A DNA stretch of 64,000 bases, taken from assembly GCA_008704415.1 (NCBI GenBank), contig VXIS01000083.1, forward strand, positions 1 to 64,000. The letters are read 5' to 3'. Made by a program: the position numbers and the translations under genes. Shown here piece by piece: positions 1 through 8,502 of this stretch. The stretch is from Sphaerosporella brunnea. Its lineage: Eukaryota; Ascomycota; Pezizomycetes; Pezizales; Pyronemataceae. Below the pieces are notes generated by a model that saw only the letters and a list, made by a program, of their open reading frames with translations, did no database searches and was not told the DNA's origin. Position 1 is the first letter of the stretch. Each line of letters opens with the position of its first letter.

Positions 1-2
1 CT

Positions 3-1093
3 AACCCTAAGTTTGCCGAGCTGTTTGTGGAGAACTATTTTCGACTTCATGGAATCCCCGACGATATCGTCAGCGACCGAGATGCAAGGTTTACTTCGGA
101 ATTCTGGGAACACTTGACGACAATGTGGAAGACGAAGCTAAAGATGTCTACATCTTTCCATCCCCAGACTGACGGCCAAGCGGAGAAAGCCAACTTAATC
201 GTGGAACGTTATCTACGTACGTTTTCAGCAAACGATGAGCGCAAATGGGATGAGTTTTTACCATTGGCAGAGTTTAGCTACAACGCACATACGCACAAAT
301 CACTTGGGATGTCCCCATTTGAAGCCGATCTAAGCTACACACCCCGAACACCACATTGGACATGATGACAGGTTGCGTCCAACAAGCAAAGCCTGGTCAC
401 GCGGAGGAGGCTGTCAGTTTTGTCACCACTATGCAAGATAACCTACGCAAGATGCGCGATTTGCTCCGTACTGTACAGGATACACAGCGAGAACAAGCCA
501 ACAAATCCCGGCAAGCGCACACATTTCAACCAGGAGACAAGGTCATGATTTCGACAAAGAACATGCCATTGACATATGCGGCTGCGGCCGCCGGACCAGA
601 GTAAGCATGACTGAGCTCAGCACTCCCTCAGAAGTTCATCGGACCTTATACCTTGTGTGAAAGACGCGCCGAAAATGCTTTCGACATCTCCGACCTTCCG
701 AGCCATTTGCGGATCCATAGAACGCAAAATGTGGCTCTTTTCAAACGATATCTACCCGGAATGCCCGACCAACCCCAAGAACCACCACCGCCGGTGCGCG
801 TCCTCAAGTCGGGTGCCACCGAGTATGAGTTGGAGCGCATCGTTACATGGAAGTATGACGAGTTGGATGACGACCGACTAAAGCTTTTGATCAAGTGGAA
901 GGGACAGCCGGAGTCTGAATGCACCTGGGAACCTTCCACCAACTTGTCAAGATATGGAGGTGCGGAGACGCTGCAGGAGTGGGTAGACGCGGCCCCAGAC
1001 TCAGAGTATGTCATGTTCGCACATCTACTACCGAAGGCTTTCCGGCGACGGAAGAAAGGCACAAGGAGCAGCTCACGGCTTGCGGGGCGATAA
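3..1093 (+). pseudogene. Ty3/gypsy integrase C-terminal half with chromodomain, 5' end outside window
   Basis: This is the 3' end of the pol gene of a chromodomain gypsy element; integrase inserts element cDNA and the chromodomain targets chromatin. The frame is already open at base 3. The integrase core is recognisable by IVSDRD (second catalytic Asp) and HPQTDGQAE (the Glu of the DDE triad), both before position 200. A one-base frameshift near 356-365 moves the reading to the next frame (LDMMTGCVQQ onward), a TAA stop follows at 602-604, and the frame changes again before 653. The chromodomain lies at about 821-990 (YELERIV, LLIKWKGQ, CTWEPSTNL). The unit ends in TAA at 1091-1093. Two frame breaks and one stop make it non-functional. 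Family assignment is sure; whether it belongs to the same family as the inverted fragment to its right is not known. Confidence 0.9.
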
Positions 1094-1331
1094 CCGCTTG
1101 GGAGAGATGCTGGATTGCATCCGGGGGAAGACCAAGGATAGAGGATGGACGAGATGGATTCACCAGAGAGGCAGGATGCTTTTTTTTTCGGGGGAAGGTG
1201 GATGTAGGAAGATACTGGGTTCAGACATTGAAGGGTTGGGTCATCACGGGACCGCTGTCTATGTACAACTTGGGTGGGATGCTTGGTTTCTCGCTCTCTT
1301 CTTTGGACAAGAATTGAACTACAACAATGAC
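1094..1331. other. Junction between two inverted gypsy fragments
   Basis: This stretch follows the chromodomain stop of the plus-strand fragment and precedes the point where the minus-strand reverse transcriptase loses similarity. It contains a T8 run followed by a G-rich tract near 1180-1200, which could be remains of a polypurine region, but I found no convincing LTR boundary. No gene is seen. Confidence 0.4.
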
Positions 1332-2540
1332 CAGGGATTCGAAAAGCCCGTAGCGGGTTCTGAAGGCGGTCTTCTATTCTTCCCCTTCAGCCATGCGGAC
1401 CAGGTTGTAGGCTCCTCGGATGTCCAACGTCGTGAAGTATTTTGCCTTGGAGAGCTGCATCAGTGTCTCCTGGATCAGAGGTAACGGGTACCTGTTCTTG
1501 ATAGTTCCTTCGTGCAGGCTTCGGTAGTCACCACACAGCCGTAGAGACCCGTCTGCTTTCTTGACGAACAGGATGGGCGACGCGGCTGGCGAGGATGAGC
1601 GGCGGATAAATCCCTTTTCCAAGTTTTCTTCGAGCCAGGCCTTGAGGGCTTCCAGCTCCTCTCGGGAGAGGGAATACAGAGGGCCAAATGGGGGAACGAA
1701 ACCCTCTCTCAAAGGAATCTTATGGTCAAATGGTCGATGCGGCGGTAGTCTATTTGCAATTGCCTCCTTGAACAAAGGGAGATAGCCGTGGAATTCGGCG
1801 GGGACAATTTTGCGTAGGTTGTTGTCGTCTTCGGCGTACTGCTTTTCAAGGGCCCTATTAATTTCGTACAGGCATATAGAATAGACAGCTAGGTGCTTTT
1901 TCTTGCCCAATCGGCAGAAGGAGGAGGCTTTTAGTGAGGTGATGTGGAGTTTTGCTGGCGCTGCTGTGATGGGTTCCCGAAAGACCTCTGGAGGTTCTTC
2001 GCTAAGGGCTGAGACAGTTGTTGGTACGGGGTTGCAGTGAGCCAGGCAGTATTGTGATCCGAAGGTGAGAGTCCAAGAGCTGAACCGGATCGCGACGTCG
2101 TGGAGCTGGAGCCAGGGGATTCCGAGTACAATGGGGTAGTGTCCTAATTTGGTGACAAACATAGGGAGTTGTTCTTGGTGATCTTGGATGGTACATTGGG
2201 CGACGGACAGATAAGTGATGTCACCGGAAGAGATTGGACGGCCGTCGATTACTTCGAGGGCACGGGGTTTTCTTATGGAGCGTAAGGGGAGTTGGTGATG
2301 GCGAGCGAAGTCTTCGTCCACAAAGGATATGCCAGTTGCGCCACAATCAATCAGCGCATGAGTACGAACAGTTTTATTGCTGAATGACAGAGTGCAAGAA
2401 ACAATAAGGTGCTTTCCTTCCAGTACTGTTTCCTCCACAACTGTGTCCGTAACTCCAAGAGCTGTCAATCCTAAGCTAGACGAAGACAACGAGATGGGGT
2501 GACCAGCAGCGTCGCCATCAATGTGCGGCTGGTCTAGGCG
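1332..2540 (-). pseudogene. pol: gypsy Pol: aspartic protease and N-terminal reverse transcriptase
   Basis: This is the Pol part of the minus-strand gypsy element. It is in the -1 frame relative to Gag and stays open from the frameshift site at 2540-2546. The protease shows ALIDCGATG with FVDEDFARHH, that is Asp-Cys-Gly-Ala where many relatives have Asp-Ser-Gly. After PIVLGIPWLQ comes reverse transcriptase: DHKIPLREGF, PLYSLSREELEAL, GFIRRSSSPAASPILFVKK, LRLCGDYRSL, YPLPLIQETL, YFTTLDIRGAYNLVRMAEGEE. A TAG at 1374-1376 replaces the Trp expected in GEEWKTAF; the same frame then continues as KTAFRTRYGLFES for 13 codons before similarity ends near 1332. The YxDD motif is missing because of the truncation. 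Family assignment is firm; the copy cannot be functional. Confidence 0.9.
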
Positions 2541-2546
2541 TTTCCC
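2501..2546 (-). promoter_or_regulatory. Predicted -1 ribosomal frameshift signal at the gag-pol junction
   Basis: On the minus strand the heptamer GGGAAAC occupies 2546-2540 and is read in the Gag frame as G-GGA-AAC, the X-XXY-YYZ form needed for simultaneous -1 slippage. A 5-nt spacer (2539-2535) follows. A 7-bp stem can then form between GACCAGC (2534-2528) and GCTGGTC (2507-2501), with a 20-nt loop. The Gag stop codon (2536-2534) comes two codons after the slippery site, and a -1 shift there enters exactly the Pol frame, which is open. The geometry is seen directly; function is inferred from known retroviral and retrotransposon signals of the same type. Confidence 0.75.
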
Positions 2547-3691
2547 GACTGGTTGTCGGTCGGGAGGGGAGTGAGCGTGGGAGTCATAGTGGTGGCGGCG
2601 GCTCGGAGGTGGGCCGGCTTATTGGGGCAGGTCGCAGCCAAGTGCCCGTGGCCGCCGCAGTAGAGACAGCGACTCTCGGCAAGCCGGGCAGCTCGTTCCT
2701 GGGGTGTGATCTTGCGGCGATTGGCGGAAAGGTCCATGGGTGTAGGTACGAGCTGCGTAGTGTCAGGTTGAGGCTGGGGGGCCGAAGTGGGAGCGAAGGT
2801 TCCTTGAGGCGTGCGGGGTCGTTGTGGAGTAGTGACCGGATGGTGACTGGCGTTGCGGGAGGTTAAAGACGAAGTGCTAGACCGGAGTTTCCGGAGGTGC
2901 TTAACGGCACGGATTTGGGAGTCAAGACGTTGGCACAGGTTGACTAAGTCGTTAAGGTTGGTGGGATTCGGGGTGCAGATGAGCTTCTCGAGGATTTCGA
3001 TTGAGAGTCCATGCCGGAGGGCATCCATGGTGGCACGTTGATCCCAATCCAAATCGGAGACCAGCCTGGAGAACTCGGCGTAGTATAGCGAGAATTCCTT
3101 GTTGCCTTGTCGAAGGGTTTGGAGCTTGTGACGAGCTGTGGCGGCGCGGTCCGGGTCACCGAAGGCAGTCTGGAGGACGCTGATGACGTCTTCAACAGCG
3201 TGGAGTCCTGTAATCGTGCCATTATCGCGAATGTAGGGGAGGAGTTGTTCCATGGCACGGCCTTCGCATCGATTGATGGCATAGGACAACCGTAGCTGGG
3301 GGGTTGGGAAACGTGTGGTGTCTGCGAACAGCTTGAGACGGAGCTGGGCGACAAACGACCGAAGCTTATCGCGGGTGCCGTCGAACATAGGCGCGTCCGA
3401 GAGCTTGTCACCTCGTGCTCGATGGTTCTCCGGTGCCGGCTGACCCAGGAGGCGGGTGATGATTTCTCGTTGACGGACCAGTTCTTGCTCGGCAGCGTCA
3501 GCTCGAGCGGTTTCTTCGGCCAAGGTAAGGTCGTCGTCCGTGGGTGCAGGTGTATAGTCAGGGGTGCTGAGGACTTCGGTGCAGATTCTGTGGATATAGT
3601 CGAGAGGGTCGTTGTTTTCAAGATCGGTGAAAGCGCTGGCAGCCATGAGGCTTGCCCAGAGGTCGTCGGAGATAGCTTTGTATATCGGCAT
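2534..3691 (-). CDS. gag: gypsy Gag with CCHC zinc knuckle, apparently intact
   Basis: This is the structural protein of the retrotransposon particle. The start is set at the ATG at 3691 (MPIYKAISD), because upstream in-frame codons run into the LTR. The product is about 385 residues. A charged coiled-coil-like stretch lies near residues 55-85. The retrotransposon Gag core contains APMFDGTRDKLRSFVAQL, TAFGDPDRAATARHKL and EFSRLVSDLDW. A Pro/Thr-rich linker is followed near the C terminus by the zinc knuckle CLYCGGHGHLAATC, which fits Cys-x2-Cys-x4-His-x4-Cys. No internal stop or frameshift was found, unlike nearly all other genes here. The frame ends in TAG at 2536-2534, just after the frameshift heptamer. 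The neighbouring Pol is broken, so the Gag could act only in trans. Confidence 0.88.
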   Translation of the reverse strand: MPIYKAISDDLWASLMAASAFTDLENNDPLDYIHRICTEVLSTPDYTPAPTDDDLTLAEETARADAAEQELVRQREIITRLLGQPAPENHRARGDKLSDAPMFDGTRDKLRSFVAQLRLKLFADTTRFPTPQLRLSYAINRCEGRAMEQLLPYIRDNGTITGLHAVEDVISVLQTAFGDPDRAATARHKLQTLRQGNKEFSLYYAEFSRLVSDLDWDQRATMDALRHGLSIEILEKLICTPNPTNLNDLVNLCQRLDSQIRAVKHLRKLRSSTSSLTSRNASHHPVTTPQRPRTPQGTFAPTSAPQPQPDTTQLVPTPMDLSANRRKITPQERAARLAESRCLYCGGHGHLAATCPNKPAHLRAAATTMTPTLTPLPTDNQSGNA

Positions 3692-3756
3692 GGTGTGTCG
3701 AGGTCGGGAGCAGGAGCGGGAGCTACGTAGGTTGGAGATAGTTCGACAGAACGTAC

Positions 3757-4045
3757 TGTAACGGGACAGGCGCGAGGAGACGTCCAAGGTACGTATCTTT
3801 CGAGGCAAGGACCGGAGGCAGGAGGACAAGGACAAGAGGCAGAAGAAGACGAGACAAGACAAGGTGGTTCAAGGTTACTAGGTTCGCTAGTATACAAGAC
3901 GTTCTGTAAAGAAGAAAAAAAGAAAAGAAACAAAAACAAGTGAAACCTCGCCATTTATGCTTTCCCGTCACGTGACCGCAGCGCGCCGCGTCACGTGACA
4001 CCCTAACCCTAGCGCCGAGCCACCCCTTAACCTTGAGCCGTGACA
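3757..4045 (-). repeat. 5' LTR of the minus-strand gypsy element (about 289 bp)
   Basis: On the minus strand it begins TGTCACGGCTCAAGG and appears to end ..CCGTTACA, giving TG..CA termini. Two CACGTGAC palindromic motifs lie near 3970-3995. A T-rich tract follows, as in other fungal gypsy LTRs. The outer edge at 4045 is well marked because the Myb/SANT-like reading frame ends there; the inner edge at 3757 is less certain. A related, diverged LTR is at about 25736-25964. Confidence 0.65.
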
Positions 4046-5501
4046 TTTTCCGCCTCAATGCTCTGATTCTCTTTAACTGCTGCCGTTGCCCTTTTCAAAG
4101 CAAAATTCTCTCGTGCAATCTCCAGCTCCTCTCTCTGCATATCTTCAAGAACCTGTCCAACTGTCTTTTTCTTTTGGGATATAGCCTGCCGGCCATTGAT
4201 TAACACAGTAGAGTGCCCGTCTTCAATGCGTTTGGAGTTTTTGCACCGCTGGTTGCAGGATGACCATTATCAAAGTCAAACTCACCATCCTCAACGTTCT
4301 TCTTCTCTTCCTCTCCATCATCGCTGAGAATCATAGCCTCCAAGCCTTGGTGAGCTTTGCCTTTTACTATAAGCAATCTGTGGGGTGGTCCACCTTGCTC
4401 TGAAACGTATGGAGGCGTCTAAGAGAGATCGCTGCGTGGGTTAGCCTGCACTCAGCAACCTATGCGGAGGTTTGTTTTTTCGTACTGGTCAAGAATATCA
4501 CAAATCAATTCATAATGAGCACATTCCTCGTCTGACCAACCTAGCTTAATGCTTGACCACTTGTCGAGATCATCTTTCTGTCCCTCTCCGGTAGATTCAA
4601 GTTTTTTTTTCTCCATTCAGTATTTTTTTTTCAACCACTCCCATTTGCCCTTCACCGCTGACCCTGTCTTGCGACCACTCAATACTTCCTTTGCAATCAT
4701 CTCTGCCCGCTTTCTCGTCTCAGTCTTAAACTTTGCATAGTTTTGATGATCCTCTGCAAAATAGTTAAAAAACAATTGTATGTCTGACTTGCGCCAATAC
4801 CCGCCCTTCGGACTGGACCCTTCATCATCGGAACCTAAGGCATCCTCCTATTCCTTGTCCTCTTCCTCATCGGAGCCGCGGGCATCGTCCTCTTCTTCCT
4901 TCCTCTCAGGAACCTTCGCTTTTCCACTGCTAACCTTTGCCTTCTTCCCCTTCGCAGTTTGTTTCTTCCCCATGTAGTCCGCCTTTGCGGTCCCCTTTCC
5001 CTTCGTAGCTGCAGATTTTTTTTCCACTGCCCCCTTTGCCCTTGCACCGGGCTTTTCTACCTGCAGCGCTTCCTTTGCTTGTCCCTCCTCCTTTTCGCCC
5101 TCCTTACGTTTATCTTCGCTCTTATTTTTTTCCCCTTCACCTTAGAACTCCGCAACTGGACCCTTCATGTTGAGTCCCTAAAACTCAGATTGAGTCTCGA
5201 CGTGCCAATAATCCAGCCCCGGCATTTTGGAAAACTGCGAGGCACCGTGCCAGTCGTCCATTTGAGAAGAGCCGTAGTTATAGCCATAATTAGGAGGTGA
5301 CGATCTCAGGCCTTGCCGGGAGCACGAAGGGTAGCAGGAGTTCGGGCTCTGCGCAACGTGGTACATACGCTGGGGCGCCAGCGGTGTCGCGGGGCGTAGC
5401 GGTGTTGCGAGGGGTAGCAGTGTCGCCGGGGGTAGCGGCTTCGCAGGCGGACCGTACAATGCTGGGGCCAAGGGCGGGAGGCGGCGATTTGTGGAAGACA
5501 T
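4046..5501 (-). pseudogene. Myb/SANT-like DNA-binding protein, decayed and cut by a gypsy LTR
   Basis: From the ATG at 5501 one minus-strand frame can be followed for almost 1.4 kb, broken by stops at 5178-5180 and several later points, plus one frameshift near 4200-4240. In order it shows a Pro/Ala-rich N terminus (LPPATLLPLATPLRPATPL), a Tyr-rich stretch (SSPPNYGYNYGSSQMDDW), a long Lys/Glu-rich segment, and then a Myb/SANT-like domain beginning GGYWRKSDIQLFFNYFAED and ending VKGKWEWLKKKY. Further on are DKWSSIKLGWSDEECAHYE and a C-terminal coiled coil (VLEDMQREELEIARENFAL). Such proteins are often companions of PIF/Harbinger-type transposons or free fungal families; no transposase is visible here, so the origin is open. 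The frame is interrupted at 4045 by the gypsy LTR. Confidence 0.7.
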
Positions 5502-7561
5502 CTATGATCTTAGCTGTATGTTCTGCTGCACATTGTGGGTTTCTCACCTCTGCTGAAAATTTTGTTGTTTGGTACCACAGTGGTAGTCAGTCACAGTCAG
5601 AGTAGTTTATTGCGAAGGAACCGCCAGACAGGCGATGTCGTCACGCAAAATTTCATCAGCCAGCGCGTCAGCCAGGTCCCTCAACGTTCGAATTGAGTTG
5701 AAACAGAGCGCTGCGATATTATTGGCTAAACCCCTGCCGACTCGCCCGCGCGACTTTCATCAGCCAGTCCGTCAGCCAGCTCGTCAGCCAAACTTTGAGG
5801 ACCCCTTTTGTGAGGACGGATAGGTGCAACCGGACACCGTTGACTACAGGCGCTGGCTCAGGATTACGCCCTGCTCGGCCTGTTAATACCCAGATATCGC
5901 TTCCACAGGCCTGAAGAGTGGTTTTTCCCCCTCGCGCGTTCCGCTGGTAAGTACTCTCACGTCCACATCTTCGCGGTCGGTCTCGTCGGCGAAACAACGT
6001 CCGGCCAACTGCCTACTTGCGGTCAGGGCACGCGATGGGCGGTTCTCGCTGGGTTTTTCCCTCAATGTTGCACCGTTGCTGAGCCAATGGATTGTGCTGA
6101 ACATGGAGCACGTCTGTGCATTCCGCAGCCTCCGCGAGGGTCTCAGAGTGTCAGGTGCGCTGCACCAACTGGGTGGGCGGTAAATCGACGTCCTCAGCGG
6201 CATGTGGACCATTTGCACGGCAACGCCGGATGCCGTGAATGGCTCACCTAGCTCAAAGGCGGCGTGCAGCCGCCCGCGTTGCTCGGTCAGGCCATCTGCT
6301 GCTCTGCCCCCACTCTCCCTGGATCCATGGCCGCGTCCACAATGAAGCCCGTACCAGAGTCCTCAGCGGCCACCGGGCCTGCGACGTGCAGCGGCAGTAC
6401 CAAGCGCTGATTGGATTGACGACGCTTCACCAGCCGTCCGCGCATTTGCAGTTGGCGAAAGAAGGATTATATCGTCACCGTCCCGCTCCAGGCATCTCCC
6501 ACCAGTGGTTGTCGGGTGCCCTGACTGTCGGTGGCCGAGGCGCTGCATGGCAGACTGCGAGTATGCGATGAAATATTCTTGCCCATGTCCCTGTCGACAC
6601 GGCGCCTGCCGCGCCACACCAACCAAGGCTACCTATTCCGACCCGGTGAGGCAACATGCTTGCGACCAGGCGGCCTGCCAGCGCCAGCTGCAGTGGAAAG
6701 TGTGTCGTGGCCACGCCCGCGGACGGAACCTATGTTCGATTCCGCCGCGCAGAGAGCCCAGCAACCCACCAAGCCCATGGTCAACAGCAACCACGTGACC
6801 CCGTTTTGCTCATATACCTCGCGCAAACAAGACGCGTACCCGGGCGAATCCACCGCTGTCCGAAGACCTGTGGCGGCTGCTTGCAGGGTGGGCGGCGCGG
6901 CTTTGACCGCGGATGGGCAACGCTGAAGCCGCGTACCACGTGCAGAACAGGGCGCGTGCTTTTCGTTGGTTGCCCAATATGAGTGATATCAATACCCGGC
7001 CGAACAGCACACACCGTCAGGCCTCTTAGAAAGAGTGACAACCAGTGAAGTCAAACGGCGGGTAATACCTCATGCAGCCACTGACAGCCGGGTGGGCTTC
7101 CAGTTCACATGGAAGTTGGGGTTTCTCTGAAGGCCAACCACACCAGGCCCGCCTGTGAACACTGCAACGGGGCCCAACGGATGAGTGTACACATAGTCCG
7201 TGGAGAGGGGGAATCAGCCGAAGGCAGAGGGGGTCTTGCTGGGCCCCGGTTCCGAAGAGGTGGCCGGTTAAACCACCAGGCGCTGACCTTAGCACTGAGG
7301 ATAACATACAGGATTCGAAGCGCTTACATAGCACATCGGTTACTATGGATTCACATACCAAGGAGGCCATCTGACCAGAGCAGTCGTTGATACCCTGAGC
7401 CTAGTGGGCTGCACATATCTTGCCAAGTGATGTGTACCGTGTGGACTGGCAAATACAATGCCCGACGATTTGTACCATTCGCACATCCAAAGCTGCGCGA
7501 TTTGTACCCGACGGAGAGCTCGCTGTTACCGCTCACAGCGTGACCAGCATCATGCAGCTGG
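5502..7561. other. No defensible gene
   Basis: Overlapping open frames occur on both strands, especially at 6.2-7.0 kb, but they start and stop without domains and seem to reflect GC-rich composition. A short direct repeat built on CGTCAGCCAG/CATCAGCCAG occurs five times at 5648-5790. Nothing else is recognised. Confidence 0.4.
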
Positions 7562-7654
7562 ATGACGGCGATGGAAGATCTGCAGAACTTTCTCCGCGAG
7601 TCCCACCGGCGCTTGAAACAGTGACACGACGCCGTTCCGCAGACCGCATGTGTT

Positions 7655-8502
7655 ATGCTCAAGCTGAATGAGACCAGCGAGCACTCCCACGCCGTCGCCT
7701 ACAGTGGCACTGACAAGTCCGATACCTTTTTCATCGAATTGGAGCGTATCAAAGCGGGATTGAACACGGTTACTCAAGCCGCCATACCTACTGCAGACTG
7801 CCTCATGCGCGACCTCCCTGTGAACGGGGACCAGGCGATCACGGACACCGATATGATGGATGTGTATGTCAGCGATGGCATCAACATTGACGACATCGAA
7901 AACTCGCTGGCCGAGTATAGCCGCGACGACGACGAGCAAAACAACACCGGCGCTACGACAGTCGGTACTCTCGGCTTGCCACTTCCTCCCACTTCCCAAA
8001 CATCTCTCCCTCCCAGACGCTACATCGTCGCGACACTATTCAAGCCTCCCTCCCTTCAAGACCCTACATCGTCTCGGCTTGCCGCTTCTTCCCACTTCCC
8101 AAACATCTCTCCCTCCAAGACCCTACATCGTCTCGGATTGCTACTTCCTCGTATTTCCCCAGCTCCGCAGACGCTGCTGCCACCATCAGGGTGAACGAGG
8201 TGCACGTCATGAGAGAAATGGCCCGCCTCGACAACGAGTTCCACGCCGCCTACCAGGCAGGAAGCAACATGCCTATCTGGGACCAGCAGACCACACCAGC
8301 GGTCCCGACGCCCTCCGACGTGGTCCTCGAGCTGTGCGCAAACAACGCTGCGCTCCGTGAGCAGCTCGAATGCCAGAACGAGGCGATGGACAGGATGAGC
8401 GAGATCTATCTGGCGTTCGGGGAACTCACCAATGCGTGGGTTAATGCAGTTGCGCGAGATGCTGCTATCCACTTTGCGGGACCTGTGGACGCCCGGCAGT
8501 AG
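7655..8502 (+). CDS. Unrecognised protein, two predicted exons around a repeat-bearing intron
   Basis: I do not recognise this family. Exon 1 (ATG at 7655 to 7964) encodes an acidic protein part with DLPVNGDQAITDTDMMDVYV and EYSRDDDEQNN. Exon 2 (8171-8502) encodes MREMARLDNEFHAAYQ, LELCANNAALREQLECQNEA and ends GPVDARQ; its heptad-like leucine spacing suggests a short coiled coil. The two frames join if GTACTC..CCGCAG (7965-8170) is removed; reading straight through gives only a repeat-encoded tail. Upstream, the same frame contains MTAMEDLQNFLRESHRRLK (7562 onward), separated from the start by one TGA, so the original gene may have been longer. It could be a decayed or expressed gene; the splice model is inference. 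Confidence 0.4.
7965..8170 (+). repeat. Minisatellite of about 60-65 bp units inside a predicted intron
   Basis: Units share CTCGGCTTGCC, TCCCACTTCCCAAACATC and AGACCCTACATCGTC. Complete or partial copies begin near 7970, 8040, 8072 and 8132. The array fills almost the whole predicted intron, between a GTACTC donor and a CCGCAG acceptor. Confidence 0.65.

Larger units (their letters stand above)
1332..4045 (-). mobile_element. Ty3/gypsy chromovirus-type element, 5' part (LTR-gag-PR-RT), truncated in RT
   Basis: Reading on the minus strand, the order is LTR (4045-3757), Gag (3691-2534), then protease and the first part of reverse transcriptase (about 2540-1332). The element stops inside reverse transcriptase before the YxDD active site, so RNase H, integrase and the second LTR are missing. 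Its outer LTR edge (TGTCACGG at 4045) interrupts a Myb/SANT-like pseudogene, which gives the insertion point; the flanking bases are TTTTC. The left break is not an LTR edge, so a deletion or rearrangement after insertion is likely. Confidence 0.85.

Noticed and set aside
1..10. CTAACCCTAA at the window start and CCCTAACCCTA near 4001 as telomere repeats
   Set aside because: Each is only one to two units long; the first lies inside the integrase frame and the second inside an LTR, so they are chance matches.
6239..6982. Several overlapping frames of about 110-130 codons
   Set aside because: All frames are open at once in GC-rich sequence and none has a motif or codon pattern that favours it.
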